A stretch of DNA of 64,000 nt from Eurosta solidaginis (taxonomy: Eukaryota > Arthropoda > Insecta > Diptera > Tephritidae). The notes beneath the pieces are model-generated. The model ran no database searches and was not told the origin of the DNA. It saw only the letters and a program-made list of their open reading frames with translations. Shown here piece after piece: positions 33,731 through 45,103 of the stretch (position 1 is the first letter of the stretch; the number at the start of each line of letters is the position of its first letter). Both the position numbers and the translations under genes were made by a program. Location: positions 380,633,601 to 380,697,600 of the forward strand of contig NC_090319.1 of the NCBI RefSeq assembly GCF_040869045.1, given 5' to 3'.

Positions 33731-35445
33731 AGACAAGAAAGAAAGGTAGGCAATTTGCGCTAGCACCCCTTCAGTTAAATGAACATACCTAAACCCACCA
33801 CCGTAGCTCCCATTTCCGGTTCTCACCTGGTCACTGCTGTAGACGTCGCAGCGTGGTCATATTGCCCTATCGCTTTGCCCCATCTTTCACGTCTCCCGTA
33901 TGAAGCTTTTGTTAGTCCTAACGTTCACGACGGCATCAACCAGCTCCGAAAATTTCAAATACATGCTCTCAAATCATATTCCTTTCAACGTTTGCCATTG
34001 ACATCATCTGAAAAAACAAGAACTTATCCCAGGATTGTGGCCTTTGTATTGGTAGGGTAGTGGTAGATTTGCATTTTGGTCACAGCGAGTATATTCTAGA
34101 CCCCTTAACCTGTTATGGAAAAGAAGATCTTGCATAGTAGGAACGCGTTCGAGAGGCTTGCTTTCAACAATTTTGGTGGCAATGAACGACCCCAGGAATA
34201 TCCCACTGTTATCAAGAGATATGTACCGTGTATTTTATTCATTCAAGTATTGTTACTCAAGGATTTTTACATTCGCAATTAGAAGAGGATATTGCCCCCA
34301 AGCGATTTAATTATTAGTTTCATTTCCTCAATGCGACCTTTGCCTTCATTTCCTTTTTCATTCCACAACAACAACTGCGAGCAATTATTTATTTAACTTT
34401 GCCCACTTTCTCCATATTCAATGGCCACTTAAGAGTTGCTTTATGTATCTGCAACTTGTTTATTGTTATTATTGTTGTTTCAGTTAATAAAACTCGCATG
34501 CATCACAATTTTATAGTTCACAATAAATGTTGTAAATTTTATTGTTGTTTGTTATGTACGATTGTTGGCAATTTACAATGAACGAGTACTTATTTGTTGT
34601 TGTTATTGTTGTTCATCTTTTATTGTCATTAACATCGATTATTTGCAGAATTTCCATCAACATTGCGTTTAACGCATCATAAAAATATTTTCACAACACC
34701 ATGAAACAGCCGGCATTTACATCCTCAAGCATAATTCGCCATCAAACTGTGGCGAATGCACTCATAGCAGGGCGGGAGACTTACATTCCCCGTTGGCATA
34801 TTGGTGGGTAGTTAAGTGTAGTTGGCACATGTGACAATAATATTAATGAACGTGCGGAAAGTATTTTTTGTTGTTGTTGTTATAATGCTTGCTTCTGGAG
34901 GTCATTATAGTTCACTTTATAATTTTCCAACGCTGATGATAATTTTAATGACATCCATGAAGGCGCATGAATTTTGTATTCGAGGCGAAAAGCTATAAAT
35001 TTCTGGTGGTGGGTGGGTTTCCAAGAAATCACAGAAAATTGTCTGCTTAATTTCTCTAAGGCGAAATATTTTTCTTTATTTCTTCAACAACTGAATTAAA
35101 GTACCGATGTGAATAATTGATATTTATGTACTGGTATGCAGATAGATTGTAAGGAAGTTATTTGTAAGGGGAGAACAATTTCGTTCTTAGTAGATTCGCC
35201 ATCAAAAAAAAAAAAAAAAACCAAAAATGTCCACATAGCTGTGACGTCTGTTTTGAAATATCGTAGCTTCTGAAACATTTTTGAACCCTGCGAGAACATA
35301 CTTTCCACATAGGGTTAAGGGCATGTCTGTTGTAAAAGGCGAGAATAACCCAATCTCTGTACCGCATTATACACTCCGTTTGGGGCTCACTACAACAGGA
35401 TGGTAGAGACTAATGAAAAACTGTAACCATAGGCTTCGGAAAAAT
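33731..35445. other. Intronic sequence without recognised features
   Basis: Contains TTGTTATTGTTGTT-type tracts (34445-34620, 34868-34885), an A-run near 35204-35220 and the detached family Y end at about 34090. A 93-codon frame at 33779-34060 is unrecognised. Confidence 0.4.
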
Positions 35446-37484
35446 GATGTGAGGGTATGTACCCAAAATATCCGAACTGCTTCGCTGCATCGCTACCTAG
35501 TTCATGTTCTAGTCAACTAGCTGATGTCCCCGATAAGGCAAATTCTGACATCACAGCTATACGGGAAAAGCGATGGACGAGGCAAGGCAGCAGAAAAGAG
35601 GCTTTTAAAACGTCTACCAGAGTGGCCAAATATAGCTGTTGTACTGCAAAAGAAAGGAAGAAAAAAGCAGAAGCAGAAAGGCGTGAGTGCGAGGAGCTTG
35701 AGCTGCTAGCCACCAGGAATAACGCCCGAAAATTCTACCAAAAAATACGGCGACAGATGGAAGGTTTTAAGACCGGGGCAAACTCCTGTAGGAATGAAAA
35801 CGGCGACCTTGTAACTGATGTCCAGAGAGTGCTTAGATTATGGAGGGAACACTTCTCTGCTCTCCTAAATGGAGGCAGCAATTCACCGCGCAGAGATGAA
35901 GAACCCGATCCCGCAATCGATGATGATGGAATATATGTCCCCCCGCCCGATTATGACGAAGTTAGAATAGCAATAACCAGATTGAAAAACAACAAGGCCG
36001 TGGGCGCTGATGGATTGCCTGCGGAGCTATTCAAGTTCGGCGGCGAGGAGTTGGTAAGGCGCATGCAGCAGCTTCTTAGCAAAATATGGGCGGACGAAAG
36101 CATGCCCGACGGTTGGAATCTAAGTGTTCTTTGCCCAGTCCACAAGAAGGGGGATACTGCAAAATGCACCAACTATCGTGGAATCAGCCTTCTTAATATC
36201 GCATATAAGGTCCTTTCAAGTGTATTGTGCGAAAGATTGAAGCCCACCGTGAACCGGCTGATTGGACCTTATCAGTGCGGCTTCAGACCTGGTAAATCTA
36301 CCATCGACCAGATTTTCACAATGCGCCAAATCTTGGAAAAAACCCGTGAAAAGAGAATCGACACACATCACCTCTTCGTCGACTTTAAAGCCGCCTTCGA
36401 CAGCACGAAAAGGAGCTGCCTATATGCCGCTATGTCTGAATTTGGTTTCCCCGCAAAACTTATACGGCTGTGCAAAATGACGTTAAGCAACACCATCAGC
36501 TCAGTCAGAATTGGGAAGGACCTCTCCGAGCCGTTCGAAACTAAACGAGGTTTCAGACAGGGTGACCCCCTATCGTGCGATTTCTTTAATTTGATGCTGG
36601 AGAAAATTATACTAGCTGCAGAACTTAACCGCACTGGAACAATATACTATAAAAGCGTGCAATTACTGGCATATGCTGATGACATTGATATCATCGGCCT
36701 AAACACCCGCGCTATTAGTTCTGCTTACTCCAAGCTGGAAAAAGAAGCGGTAAAGATGGGTTTGATGGTGAATGAGGACAAAACGAAGTACCTGCTGTCA
36801 TCGAGCAAAGAGTCAGCGCATATGCGCCTTGGCAACCACGCTACTGTTGGCAGCCATAATTTCGAAATAGTAAAAGACTTCGTTTATTTGGGAACCAGCA
36901 TCAACATTAGCAACAACATCAGCACTGAAATCCAGCGAAGAATCAATCTTGCCAATAAATGCTACTTTGGACTAGGTAGGCAATTGAAAAGTAAAGTCCT
37001 CTCTCGGCGAACGAAAATCATACTCTACAAGTCACTTATCGTACCCGTCCTGCTATATGGGGCAGAAGCATGGACCATGACAACAGCAGATGAAGCGGCT
37101 TTGGGAGTGTTCGAGAGAAAAGTTCTTCGAAAGATTTATGGACCTCTACGCGTTGGCGATGGCGAGTACCGAAGAAGATTTAATGATGAGCTGTACGAGC
37201 TATACGCAGACATCAACTTAGTCCAGCGAATTAAAACGCAGCGGCTGCGCTGGCTAGGCCATGTTATGCGAATGAAAGATGATACTCCGGCCAAGAAAGT
37301 GTTTCTATCGGAACCCGCCTATGGAAGCAGAGGTAGAGGGCGGCCCCCACTCCGTTGGAAGGACCAGGTGGAAAACGATTTAAACTCCCTTGGTGTGACC
37401 AATTGGCGCCGGTTGGCGGAGCGAAGGAGCGACTGGCGCGCTTTGTTGGACGGCCATTACCGTTTAGACGGTTAAGCGCCAATT
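35446..37484 (+). pseudogene. RTE-like non-LTR retrotransposon with intact RT and deleted endonuclease
   Basis: One open frame to 37475 (672 codons if counted from the ATG at 35457) encodes a reverse transcriptase. Visible RT parts: GISLLNIAYKVLSSVL, GFRPGKST, domain A HLFVDFKAAFDS (D309), domain B GFRQGDPLSCDFF, domain C YADD at 406-409, then LMVNEDKTKYL, and a C-terminal RLRWLGHVMRM and RGRPPLRWKDQVENDL region typical of this group. Endonuclease start: frame +1 to the ORF from 35446 reads VRVCTQNIRTASLHR, and the ORF itself reads DITAIREKRW at residues 31-40, both near the N-terminus of an AP-like endonuclease. The roughly 200-300 residues that should follow are missing; the frame jumps to the linker (KERKKKAEAERR, residues 65-76). 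The ATG is therefore not the native start. The 3' UTR is only about 10 bases, as in RTE elements. Probably inactive. Confidence 0.88.
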
Positions 37485-37502
37485 AAGTAAGTAAGTAAGT
37501 AA
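37485..37502 (+). repeat. AAGT tandem tail of the RTE-like element
   Basis: Short tandem repeat (TAAG/AAGT, about 4.5 units) directly after the very short 3' UTR. RTE-group elements end in short tandem repeats rather than poly-A, so this marks the 3' boundary of the insertion. Confidence 0.8.
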
Positions 37503-37745
37503 TATCCTAATGATCTTTAACATTTTACATTCCCGCGCTTGGTTACACGCCTTGATTGTTTGGTTGATTGTGCGCAACTCCTGCATTCTTACTATCTCAT
37601 GCAATTTGATTGGGTCATCTACCAAATGTGCTTTAAAGGTCACATCCTCATTTGCCAATTCATTAGCCTTTTCGTTGCCGCATTTGTCTTTGTGGCCGGG
37701 AATCCAAAATATATGTCCTCCTTTTTCCGATTCGTGTCCTTAAAG
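37495..37745 (-). pseudogene. RNase H domain fragment of an I-like non-LTR retrotransposon
   Basis: On the minus strand the translation PGHKDKCGNEKANELANED matches the conserved WVPGHxxxxGNExADELA region of a retrotransposon RNase H, followed by a helical tail (MQELRTINQTIKACNQA). It abuts the tail of the RTE-like insertion. The frame is interrupted upstream, so it is a remnant. Confidence 0.65.
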
Positions 37746-38239
37746 TTTCGAGAGAACAGTTTTCCGGAAAATTTATGGACTTATTAAATATAATTATGTG
37801 ATATACGAGCTTTACACAGACATAGGAAGATTACAGTGAATAAAAGACAAAAAATTAAAACTATATTCCGCCTTTGAGATACGCAATCGGTGTTTTACAA
37901 GCAAACAACTCGATTGTCAACGGCAGTAGTGGAAGAGCAGTGAACTTTATTTTGTTCTTGTGAGCATTAAGAGGAGTTTAAATAATTTGATGAGCGCAAT
38001 ACGACTACCTCTAATAAATGAAGCTGTTCGCATATTAAGCCCCTCTTTCTGACTTTTATTGATGTTGATTACTTTTAGTTTCTAGAAGGTTTGAGTTGGA
38101 ATTTGAGAAAGTGATGTTTAAGAGCATAAGAAAATCTCATCTTATCGACGGTTATTTCAGAACCACTCAATTGGCATTAGCGCACCAACACCACCATAAA
38201 ATAAAACTGTGTGGTTGTAATACGAAATATGACTGTGTG
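37746..38239. other. Intronic sequence without recognised features
   Basis: AT-rich, apparently unique sequence. Confidence 0.35.
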
Positions 38240-38490
38240 GTTGTGGGACTCAAGAGGGTGTGTATCGCAAACCTTTCAAGTGGTTGTCAGCGCAATGTAT
38301 AGATTCTCCAACCCAATTGCCAACCTCACCTACCCTTGGCGAATCGTGTTTCTTTAGCAGGTTAGGCTCTGGCGACCCGGGATGGCCTAGAAGTTTCAAT
38401 GTGGTCATATTAAAACGTTCCCAAGATAGTTTGGCTTGTAATTATTGGTGCTTCGGGGAGTGTCTTTATCGCTACAATAACAACTGTTTA
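38240..38490 (-). repeat. Dispersed repeat family Y copy with internal change
   Basis: GTGTGTATCGCAAACCTTTCAAG, GGTTGTCAGCGCAAT, CAACCTCACCTACCCTTGGCG and CTTCGGGGAGTG.CTTTATCGCTAC align with the inverted family Y consensus. The middle (CATGAGGAG region) is replaced or deleted. Confidence 0.7.
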
Positions 38491-39345
38491 GCTGTGGGCA
38501 TCACTGATCTCAAGCCATTAAGCTTATTTATCTCATTTACGAATACACATTTGCTTCAATATTCAGTTCATTTACATATAACTTCATATGTACTAGTGAA
38601 TATTTGCTAAATATTATGTCGTGAGAAATAAAATTTAAAATAAACTATTAAACAGAACCAGAGTGACAGTAAAACAACCTAGCATATAACTGCAATTTAT
38701 TTATCGGAAATTCTTATATGTACTACTCGTTTTTATTAACGCTACCGATTTTTTAAACAAGTAGCGGCAATCATTTTTTTCACACTATTCATACCGGCGT
38801 TGAAAAGCAATTATATTATAAAACAATGATTATAAAATAAAAATTCAATACCTTCTGAGTAAACAAACGACTTAAGTTAATTAATTTTATTTGTTGGTTG
38901 AATAGTTTTGAAGTTAAAATGTGAACAAGTGTTTGCTGATGAATGTTCATTTGTGAGTCATTAAAATAAACTTTCACAATTATAAATCAGGTGAGAAATT
39001 TATTAAAAGTTCAGTTAAGTAGAACTGGATATGGTTATTAGGTTATATGCATATCTATATATGAATTGATGCAAGTCACAAGAGTTACATAAAACCTGTT
39101 ATAATATTCTGCCATCTCAATCATGTATGCAAATGACAGCGACTAAGTATGATTGTATGTACGAGAAAAATTATCATGTTGTTAATTTGTAGTACAACTG
39201 CCAATAGAGTATTGAATGTTTTAATGCATTTCTAGAAAACACGACGACGACAGAGCTTCTAACGCACACGCAAAATTTTTTGTAGTGGTATGTGTTTACA
39301 TGAAAATTGTTTGTTTACTGTCTGAAGCCCAAGCCAGAACTGACT
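38491..39345. other. Intronic sequence without recognised features
   Basis: AT-rich, apparently unique sequence. Confidence 0.4.
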
Positions 39346-39796
39346 GACTAAGTTCGGGTGTAACCGAATATTATATACTCAGCTGCCAAATTACAGCTTG
39401 AAAAACTTTTAAATTACCTTCTTTACTAATTTTTCCATCTACCAAGTTTCATCGCTTTATCCGTCTTTGGTAATGAATTATCGCACTTTTTCGGTTTTTC
39501 GAAATTTTCGATATCGAAAAAGTGGGCGTGGTTATAGACCGATTTCGTTCATTTTAAATAGCGATCTGAGATGTGTGCCCAGGAACTTACATACGAACTT
39601 TCATTAATATACCTCAAAATTTACTCAAGTTATCGTGTTAACGGACGGACGGACATGGCTAAATGAATTTTTTTTTCGCCTAGATTATTTTGATATACCG
39701 AAGTCTATATCTATATCGATTAGTTTATGCCATTACGGAATACCGTATGCGAACAAAATTAATATACTCTGTGAGCTCTGCGCAGCTGAGTATATA
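39346..39796 (+). mobile_element. GGGCGTGG repeat element, internally deleted copy
   Basis: Has the left end CTAAGTTCGGGTGTAACCGAA and the right end GAGCTCTGCGCAGCTGAGTATA, but jumps from the left 60 bases directly into the module GCCAAATTACAGCTTG, deleting the tandem block and most modules. One GGGCGTGG module (39522) and TCAAGTTATCGTGTTAACGG (39622) remain. Confidence 0.82.
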
Positions 39797-39989
39797 CAAT
39801 TCAGAGAACTCAGAATAAAAAGTTCGAAATTTCGTAAAACTTCTCGAATTTTCGTTTTTTTCGAAAATGTCTTTAAAATTGCTTTGTATAGTTTCAGTTA
39901 CAAAAATACAATTTTTTTCATAAAATAGCGAAAATAAAGAAAAGGGGAATTCAATTGAGGAAATTTGATAAAAATGGCTACTCCAATTT

Positions 39990-40307
39990 TTCTGTTCTGC
40001 TTGTGTAGTACCAAAACAGTCACGAAAAGTCTCAAATTTAGTCCCGAAATGACGCGCAGATAGTTCGAAAATCATCTTGGGAAGGATGGAAATAGGGCCG
40101 TTATTCTCTCAAAAGAAACTATCCTAGAAGAAATGCCCTCGAATTATTCTCGAAACTCGAAATTAATCCGAAAACAGCTCATAGTTCCAAAAAAGTTCCA
40201 AATGATTCAAGGGCTGCCCTTTTCTCAAAATACTCCCGAAAGGATCCCAAAATAATCCGAACACAATTCCGCACCTATCCAGTAATAGTCCCGCGCTATT
40301 CCAAAGA
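39990..40307. repeat. CCCGAAA / AATAGTCCC degenerate array, second block
   Basis: TCCCGAAA, TTCCAAA and AATAGTCCCG words recur irregularly, as at 1080-1720. No coding potential. Confidence 0.55.
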
Positions 40308-40312
40308 TAGTA

Positions 40313-40620
40313 GCCGTGTTTTTTAACACGCGCGTATACGTTTCGTTTGCGCGTGTTAAAAAACGCCTATCTTCGCTTAGATAATGCTTAGGAGACCCAT
40401 CTAGCGGCTGTGGTTAAACAACTATCTACAGCAACAGGGTGTACCGAAAAGCGGAGACGCAACGCTCTGATGGCCATAGGGTATAACATATAGCTGAATC
40501 AGTTGCGATGAATTGTGGACACACATAGAATACATAGAATTAGTGTAGAGGGTGAAACAAAGACACATATAAATATAAAGTTTAAGCGTAAACGGATATA
40601 CGCGTGTTAAAAAACACGGC
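40313..40620. mobile_element. Short inverted-repeat element (MITE) with GCCGTGTTTTTTAACACGCG ends
   Basis: Left end GCCGTGTTTTTTAACACGCG and its inverted copy at the right end, followed by related TATA(T)CCGTTT sequence. Flanked by TAGTA on both sides (40308-40312 and 40621-40625). The left end also forms its own hairpin with GCGCGTGTTAAAAAAC near 40351-40366. No coding capacity. The superfamily is uncertain because both a 5-bp and a TA duplication can be read. Confidence 0.8.
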
Positions 40621-40625
40621 TAGTA

Positions 40626-41698
40626 TCGAAATTAACGGGAGTTAGTCTGAAAATTACAGAGTTACAAAGGAGTAAGCTATCCTCCGAAAGAAGTCACGCT
40701 CAACAATCTATGAAATGCTTGTTTAGACACTATAAACATATCCTGACCAGAACGGGGCATCTGCAAAGGAAGCATTCAACACTTTATATCTCATTCTCGT
40801 CCTCACAATTCAGACAAAAATTATTCGTTGAAATTCCCATGCTTTCGCCTTGTACTCCCATCAAACAGTATTAATATTTCAACCAATGGAAATAAAGAGA
40901 GACGATTAAGCTAGTTTATCTCCGTATCGGGCATTATATAGATTTCTGGTTAAATACAGATACAAGCCAGTATTTGCACATGGTTAGAGGCGAATGAATG
41001 TAAGTCGATATGTACATCACTCCAGACTGCCACCTGTACCATTAATGTGTCGCAATGAGAAGCCGGTTCGTTACACTGAACTGCCACGGACGTACGTTTC
41101 TTAAATCAGTTGGCTTCCCTTATATCTATGATCATTGTCGAGATTGTTACTCACTTTGGTGCCCCCTGTATAGTCGGCCCCGGACTTAGGCCTAGAGTAG
41201 AAATATCTTCCCATTCATGACGAGAAAGAGATTGAGGTATTTCTAAGAGGCATACTCGAGACTAGAAAACTTCGCCTGTGACCGTTTTAATTATATCTTT
41301 TCAAACATGATCAATGATCATATACTCAAATCTCTTGGACCGGTATTAGGCACAATACATGCAAGGAGAAGGGAAGTAAAACTTGTTATAGCTGCATGAG
41401 GCTACTCCTAGGATGGCAGTTTTTGAATGGGATTCGACGGGCCTTACTGATGTAACAGCGATTGGTATAGTAAAACCCAACTCATTCTTTTACGTTTTGG
41501 GCTTTCTTCGAAACTCCTTCCACTTTCGACTGCTCAGATCAACCCTTTTTTCATTGGTTTCTTAAGAAATAAAATATTTTTTTTGAGTTTTGTAGGATCC
41601 GTAAATTACATGATGCGTACTTTGCCTATTTTCGACTCACAGTCCCTATGTGATATATTTTAAATGAAAATATGTTGAAATACTTAGGACATGTTCAC
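40626..41698. other. Intron sequence upstream of the splice donor side; unrecognised
   Basis: Contains a less AT-rich block (about 41000-41480) with no clear frame, perhaps a decayed repeat. No exon recognised. Confidence 0.35.
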
Positions 41699-41704
41699 AC
41701 TCAC

Positions 41705-42833
41705 CTTTCTTGCTACTGCTGCTGCCAGCCTTTGTAAGTATTTGCGTTTGCTTGACGTTTGGTGGCGGCGTATAAGTTTCGCGTGGCTTTTTCGGTACAC
41801 AAAGATTCAAGGGCTGATCAATAATGCTACCATTTATATCGTCCTCACTAGCTTCACTCACTGAAGTGCTACGCAAGTGACCATGCTCACGTTGTGGAGA
41901 TTGTGGTTGCAGTGCAATATGTTGCTGAAAGTTTCGAAGTATACTTTTAGGCGATTTGGCGGGCACTGGCGGCAGCGTCATGACGGCGTTCGATGATGAA
42001 TTCGATGATTCGTCCATTGATTCGCGTTGTACCGAAGAAGAAGTGGTGCATTGGTTGGTAATTATAGTCTGCTGCTGACACGCAGGTGAGTGTGGCATAG
42101 AACGCCAACCCAGAATATCTGCTATAGCATGCGGTGTGGGACGTATGGGCGGACGTGCATAAACATGCGGATGCCAGCTTTCAGGAGGAATGCCAGTTTT
42201 GAGATCATCTACTTGTATTGCTGGTGGTTTTTGTGTTAGCTGTGGTGAACTATCCAAACGACGTGGATGTGGTGTTTTAGCGCGTGGTGGAGGTGGTGGT
42301 GGTGGTGAGAGCGGTGTATGTAGAGGTGGCGCTGACAAGCTGCCGGGTTCTAAGTGTACCGCGCTGCCATTACTATTACCACTACCATTGCTGTAGCAAC
42401 TAGTAGGCGATGGACGTGGCGTTGATTCCAACGTTTTCTGTAGGAAGTTGCTAGCCGTGCGCTGTTCAGCATCGCGCACTTTTAACATATTAGCTAACTT
42501 CTCTTTGCTACTCGGACTAATACAACCATGACTAGTACCTAAATGTTGTCCAGCCATATTATGATTTAAAGCACCAATTGTATTATTATTCATAGTGAAA
42601 TTGTTGTACTGCGTGTGATGACTATGTGGTGGTATGGTTAGAGGACTCTGATATACATACGAACTGACCGCGGCCATATTGAAATGCTCTTGCTCGGCTA
42701 GTGAGGCTTGTAGGCGGGAGTGTGTTTTGTATTTATGTTGCTCTTTGGCTAGCAGCGCGGCGGTGCTAAATATAGGCGCATGCGCTCCGCTAACCATTTC
42801 GGCAACAGCGTCACGATCGATTTCGGGCATCAT
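41705..42833 (-). CDS. NK7.1: NK7.1-like homeobox protein, first coding exon (N-terminal regulatory part)
   Basis: This exon encodes the first 376 residues plus one base of a predicted NK-class homeodomain transcription factor, a nuclear DNA-binding regulator. The start is the first of two adjacent ATG codons; a TAA lies directly upstream in frame, so no longer N-terminus is possible in this exon. Visible parts: a His/Asn-rich stretch after about residue 60, a Pro-rich stretch around residues 178-200, an eh1-like motif PHAIADILGW near residues 234-243 (eh1 motifs recruit Groucho), a Ser-rich stretch near 265, and PLNLCVPKK starting at P341, which resembles a CtBP-binding PxDLS-type motif. The exon ends AAG AAA G before GTGAGT (donor at 41704-41699), giving phase 1. 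The name rests on the homeodomain in the next exon and on these motifs; a related NK or Hmx-type gene is less likely. Exon and frame are well supported, the symbol somewhat less. Confidence 0.85.
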
Positions 42834-42896
42834 TTAGGTAGCTGTTTGTGCGGCGACTGCTGACGTTCGTTAAACAACTTGCAGTTGAATGAGATC
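42834..42896 (-). other. NK7.1: 5' UTR segment and splice acceptor of the NK7.1-like gene
   Basis: Reading the minus strand, a pyrimidine-rich stretch ends TTTTCTCTTTCAG at 42909-42897, a good acceptor. The 63 bases from there to the start codon contain a stop in frame directly before the ATG and are read as 5' UTR. This implies at least one further noncoding exon to the right. I could not identify that exon, a core promoter or a transcription start. Confidence 0.6.
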
Positions 42897-43959
42897 CTGA
42901 AAGAGAAAATTTCAATATAATAAAGTTCTTTCTGGTTTTTGCTGTGTGTATGTGTTGATATTATTTAATTGTACAGTTTTTTTTTTTAATGGCCTAGTTA
43001 TGTAAGACGCCGTGATAGTATTTGACTTTCCAGATTCCAATTCATCAATAGGTCAAAACACATTTTTTTCAATTTAGAGATTATAGTTGAAGAGCTTCTC
43101 AACACATTTTTCATTTTACCTCATCTACATACCTCCAAAGTTGTACTTTTATTATAACTTTGTTACTTAATATACAATTTTTAAAATTTATATGTCGTGA
43201 TATTGATCTTGTTAAGGTCTACATATCTTCTAATGTCCTTTGAGCCCTGATGTCAGCCTTGCGTAGTTTTATCCGCTGGCTCGTATTGTAGGCCTTATAG
43301 TATGCATCTGTCTTCATCTAATTATAAAAAACGACTTCAGAGCTCAAAATGACATAAACAGAAGATATATAGCATGTCAGGATCTATATAATAGCATATT
43401 AGTCCTAAAAGTCGAAAGTCAATTGACCAAGTTTTATTTTAAAGAAAAACAAATTCTTAGAGAATGGACCCAATCTAATGTACAGTTTCGAAATAAATAA
43501 TGATATAATTTACTGTCAATCACAAAGGGAGTGAAAGCTCTTCTACTCTATAAGTTTTGTTGAACACGAAAAAAAGAATGACTCATTACGTTTTGCATAA
43601 TTGGGCCCTAATAATATCGTCATGGCATTAACTCATTTCAATTTAATTAAAATAATTAATTAGTTGCAGAAACCACACAGAAAAACACACAGCTAAATAT
43701 TTACTTACTTAAACATTAACATTCATATAGTAGGGTGGTGTACCTACATACATGTAGATTAATATACATATGTAATCTTACATACAAACACATGCCCATA
43801 CGTGCTTGCAGCCTAGCATTCTGTTGTGGGCTGACAGCTGCTTAATTTGTAGTACTCAACCGCCAGAGTGATTAAGTCTTTTGCCGATATTTGTTAAATG
43901 ATGCCGCCTTTAATGAGTACAGTGTTTCAAAATATTAAAATTACTGAATGTATCACCTG
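42897..43959. other. 5' UTR intron or upstream region, left part
   Basis: Starts with the acceptor pyrimidine tract at 42897-42910. The remainder is AT-rich and apparently unique. No alternative first exon recognised. Confidence 0.4.
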
Positions 43960-45103
43960 AGTGTGATTAGTGGGAATACCTCCCTTCCCTATTCTGATAG
44001 AGAAAGAGGCAACACTAGGCGCACTAAGACTTCCAAATATTTCTGAGTTGAAGAAAGGAAATATGATAGAGCATATGCAAGTAACAAGAAAATTCGTAGG
44101 AAAACCCACAACTGCCTGACCTAATGTCGCCTAAGCTCAGAATCTCACGGAACACTGAAGTGTCCATTGTGGACAGGACCCACTGGGAAACAGGGAATCG
44201 CTATAACGACCCTGACTCAGAGGTCTGGTTCACGGATGAATCAAAATTCGATGACGCAAGAACGGGAGCTGACATCTATGGGCCGAACTTCAAGAAATCG
44301 ATACCAATGGGATTCTACCCCACCGTACTACAGGCAGATATCGCAATAGAAGTCTGCAGTAGAAAATGTCTTCGGAGAGGCTCGACATTGCAGAGCATCT
44401 ACATTATGTCGGACAGCCAGGCGGCCCTGCGTGCCTTGCAATCCTACACAGTTGCATCTAAGCTAGTGCATGAATACACTGAAATTCTTAATGACATGGG
44501 AGCCTAAAACAAGGTTTTGTTGGGATGGATTCCCGGACATCATCATGAAGGTAACGAACATGCAGATTACCTAGCAAAGCAGGGTGCTATAGAAGCATTC
44601 TACGGTCGAGAGCCCTTTTGTGGACTTACAAAAGCACACACTAGGGAAACTATAAGAAACTGGTAAACTCAACAATTCAGACGTCACTGGATTGACTGCC
44701 CAGGGCAAAAACAGGCCAAATTGTTTATACTTCCGGCAACGAAAGTATCAGCGTAACTCATTAATCTAAGCAGGGAGGACCTAAGAACTCTCACTGGGTA
44801 CTATACGGGACCCTGCGATCTACGATATCACCCAAGTAAGTTAAATCTATCCAAAACTTAAATTTGTCGTTTCTGTGAGCTGGATGATGAAACGCCGGCT
44901 CATATTCTCTGCGAATGCGTCGCTCTGCCTAGGCAGAGACTATCCAATCTAGGTGGTGGGACTCTTAATCCCTATGTGATATGAAGTAAAAAGCCTGAGA
45001 AGGTACGTAGATACATCAAAAGCCTCCAGATACAAAATTAGGCTGAAAGGTCTTGCACAAAGATCGCAGTGCTTCCAGACCTAGTAATAATAATAATAAT
45101 AAT
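43960..45103 (+). pseudogene. I-like non-LTR retrotransposon 3' remnant: RNase H and CCHC-type C-terminus
   Basis: The 127-codon frame 44124-44507 is an RNase H domain: VWFTDESKFDD near residue 33 with the first Asp, a region equivalent to QAEIYA reading QADIAIE (catalytic Glu replaced by Asp), and SDSQAALRAL with the third Asp. After a stop, GWIPGHHHEGNEHADYLAKQGA continues the domain. Further on, CRFCELDDETPAHILCEC (about 44866-44920) gives the C-C-H-C pattern found at the C-terminus of I-group elements. The element ends in a (TAA)n tail (45084-45102), as the Drosophila I factor does. Several stops make it inactive; the RT part is missing. Confidence 0.8.

Larger units (their letters stand above)
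16046..41704 (-). other. Large intron between the two visible NK7.1-like coding exons (about 25.7 kb)
   Basis: The interval is bounded by GTGAGT at its 5' end (41704 side) and TTGCAG at its 3' end (16046 side). Donor and acceptor phases match. It contains no convincing host exon and is rich in mobile elements and tandem repeats, listed separately. Some may act as regulatory DNA, but nothing in the sequence lets me assign an enhancer. Confidence 0.75.

Noticed and set aside
35457..35459. ATG as native start of the RTE-like protein
   Set aside because: Endonuclease-like residues are readable upstream in a neighbouring frame, so the ATG is incidental and the frame is a product of a frameshift and deletion.
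42190..42396. 68-codon Gly/Leu-rich plus-strand frame
   Set aside because: Antisense of the poly-Pro and Ser/Asn-rich part of the NK7.1-like first exon.
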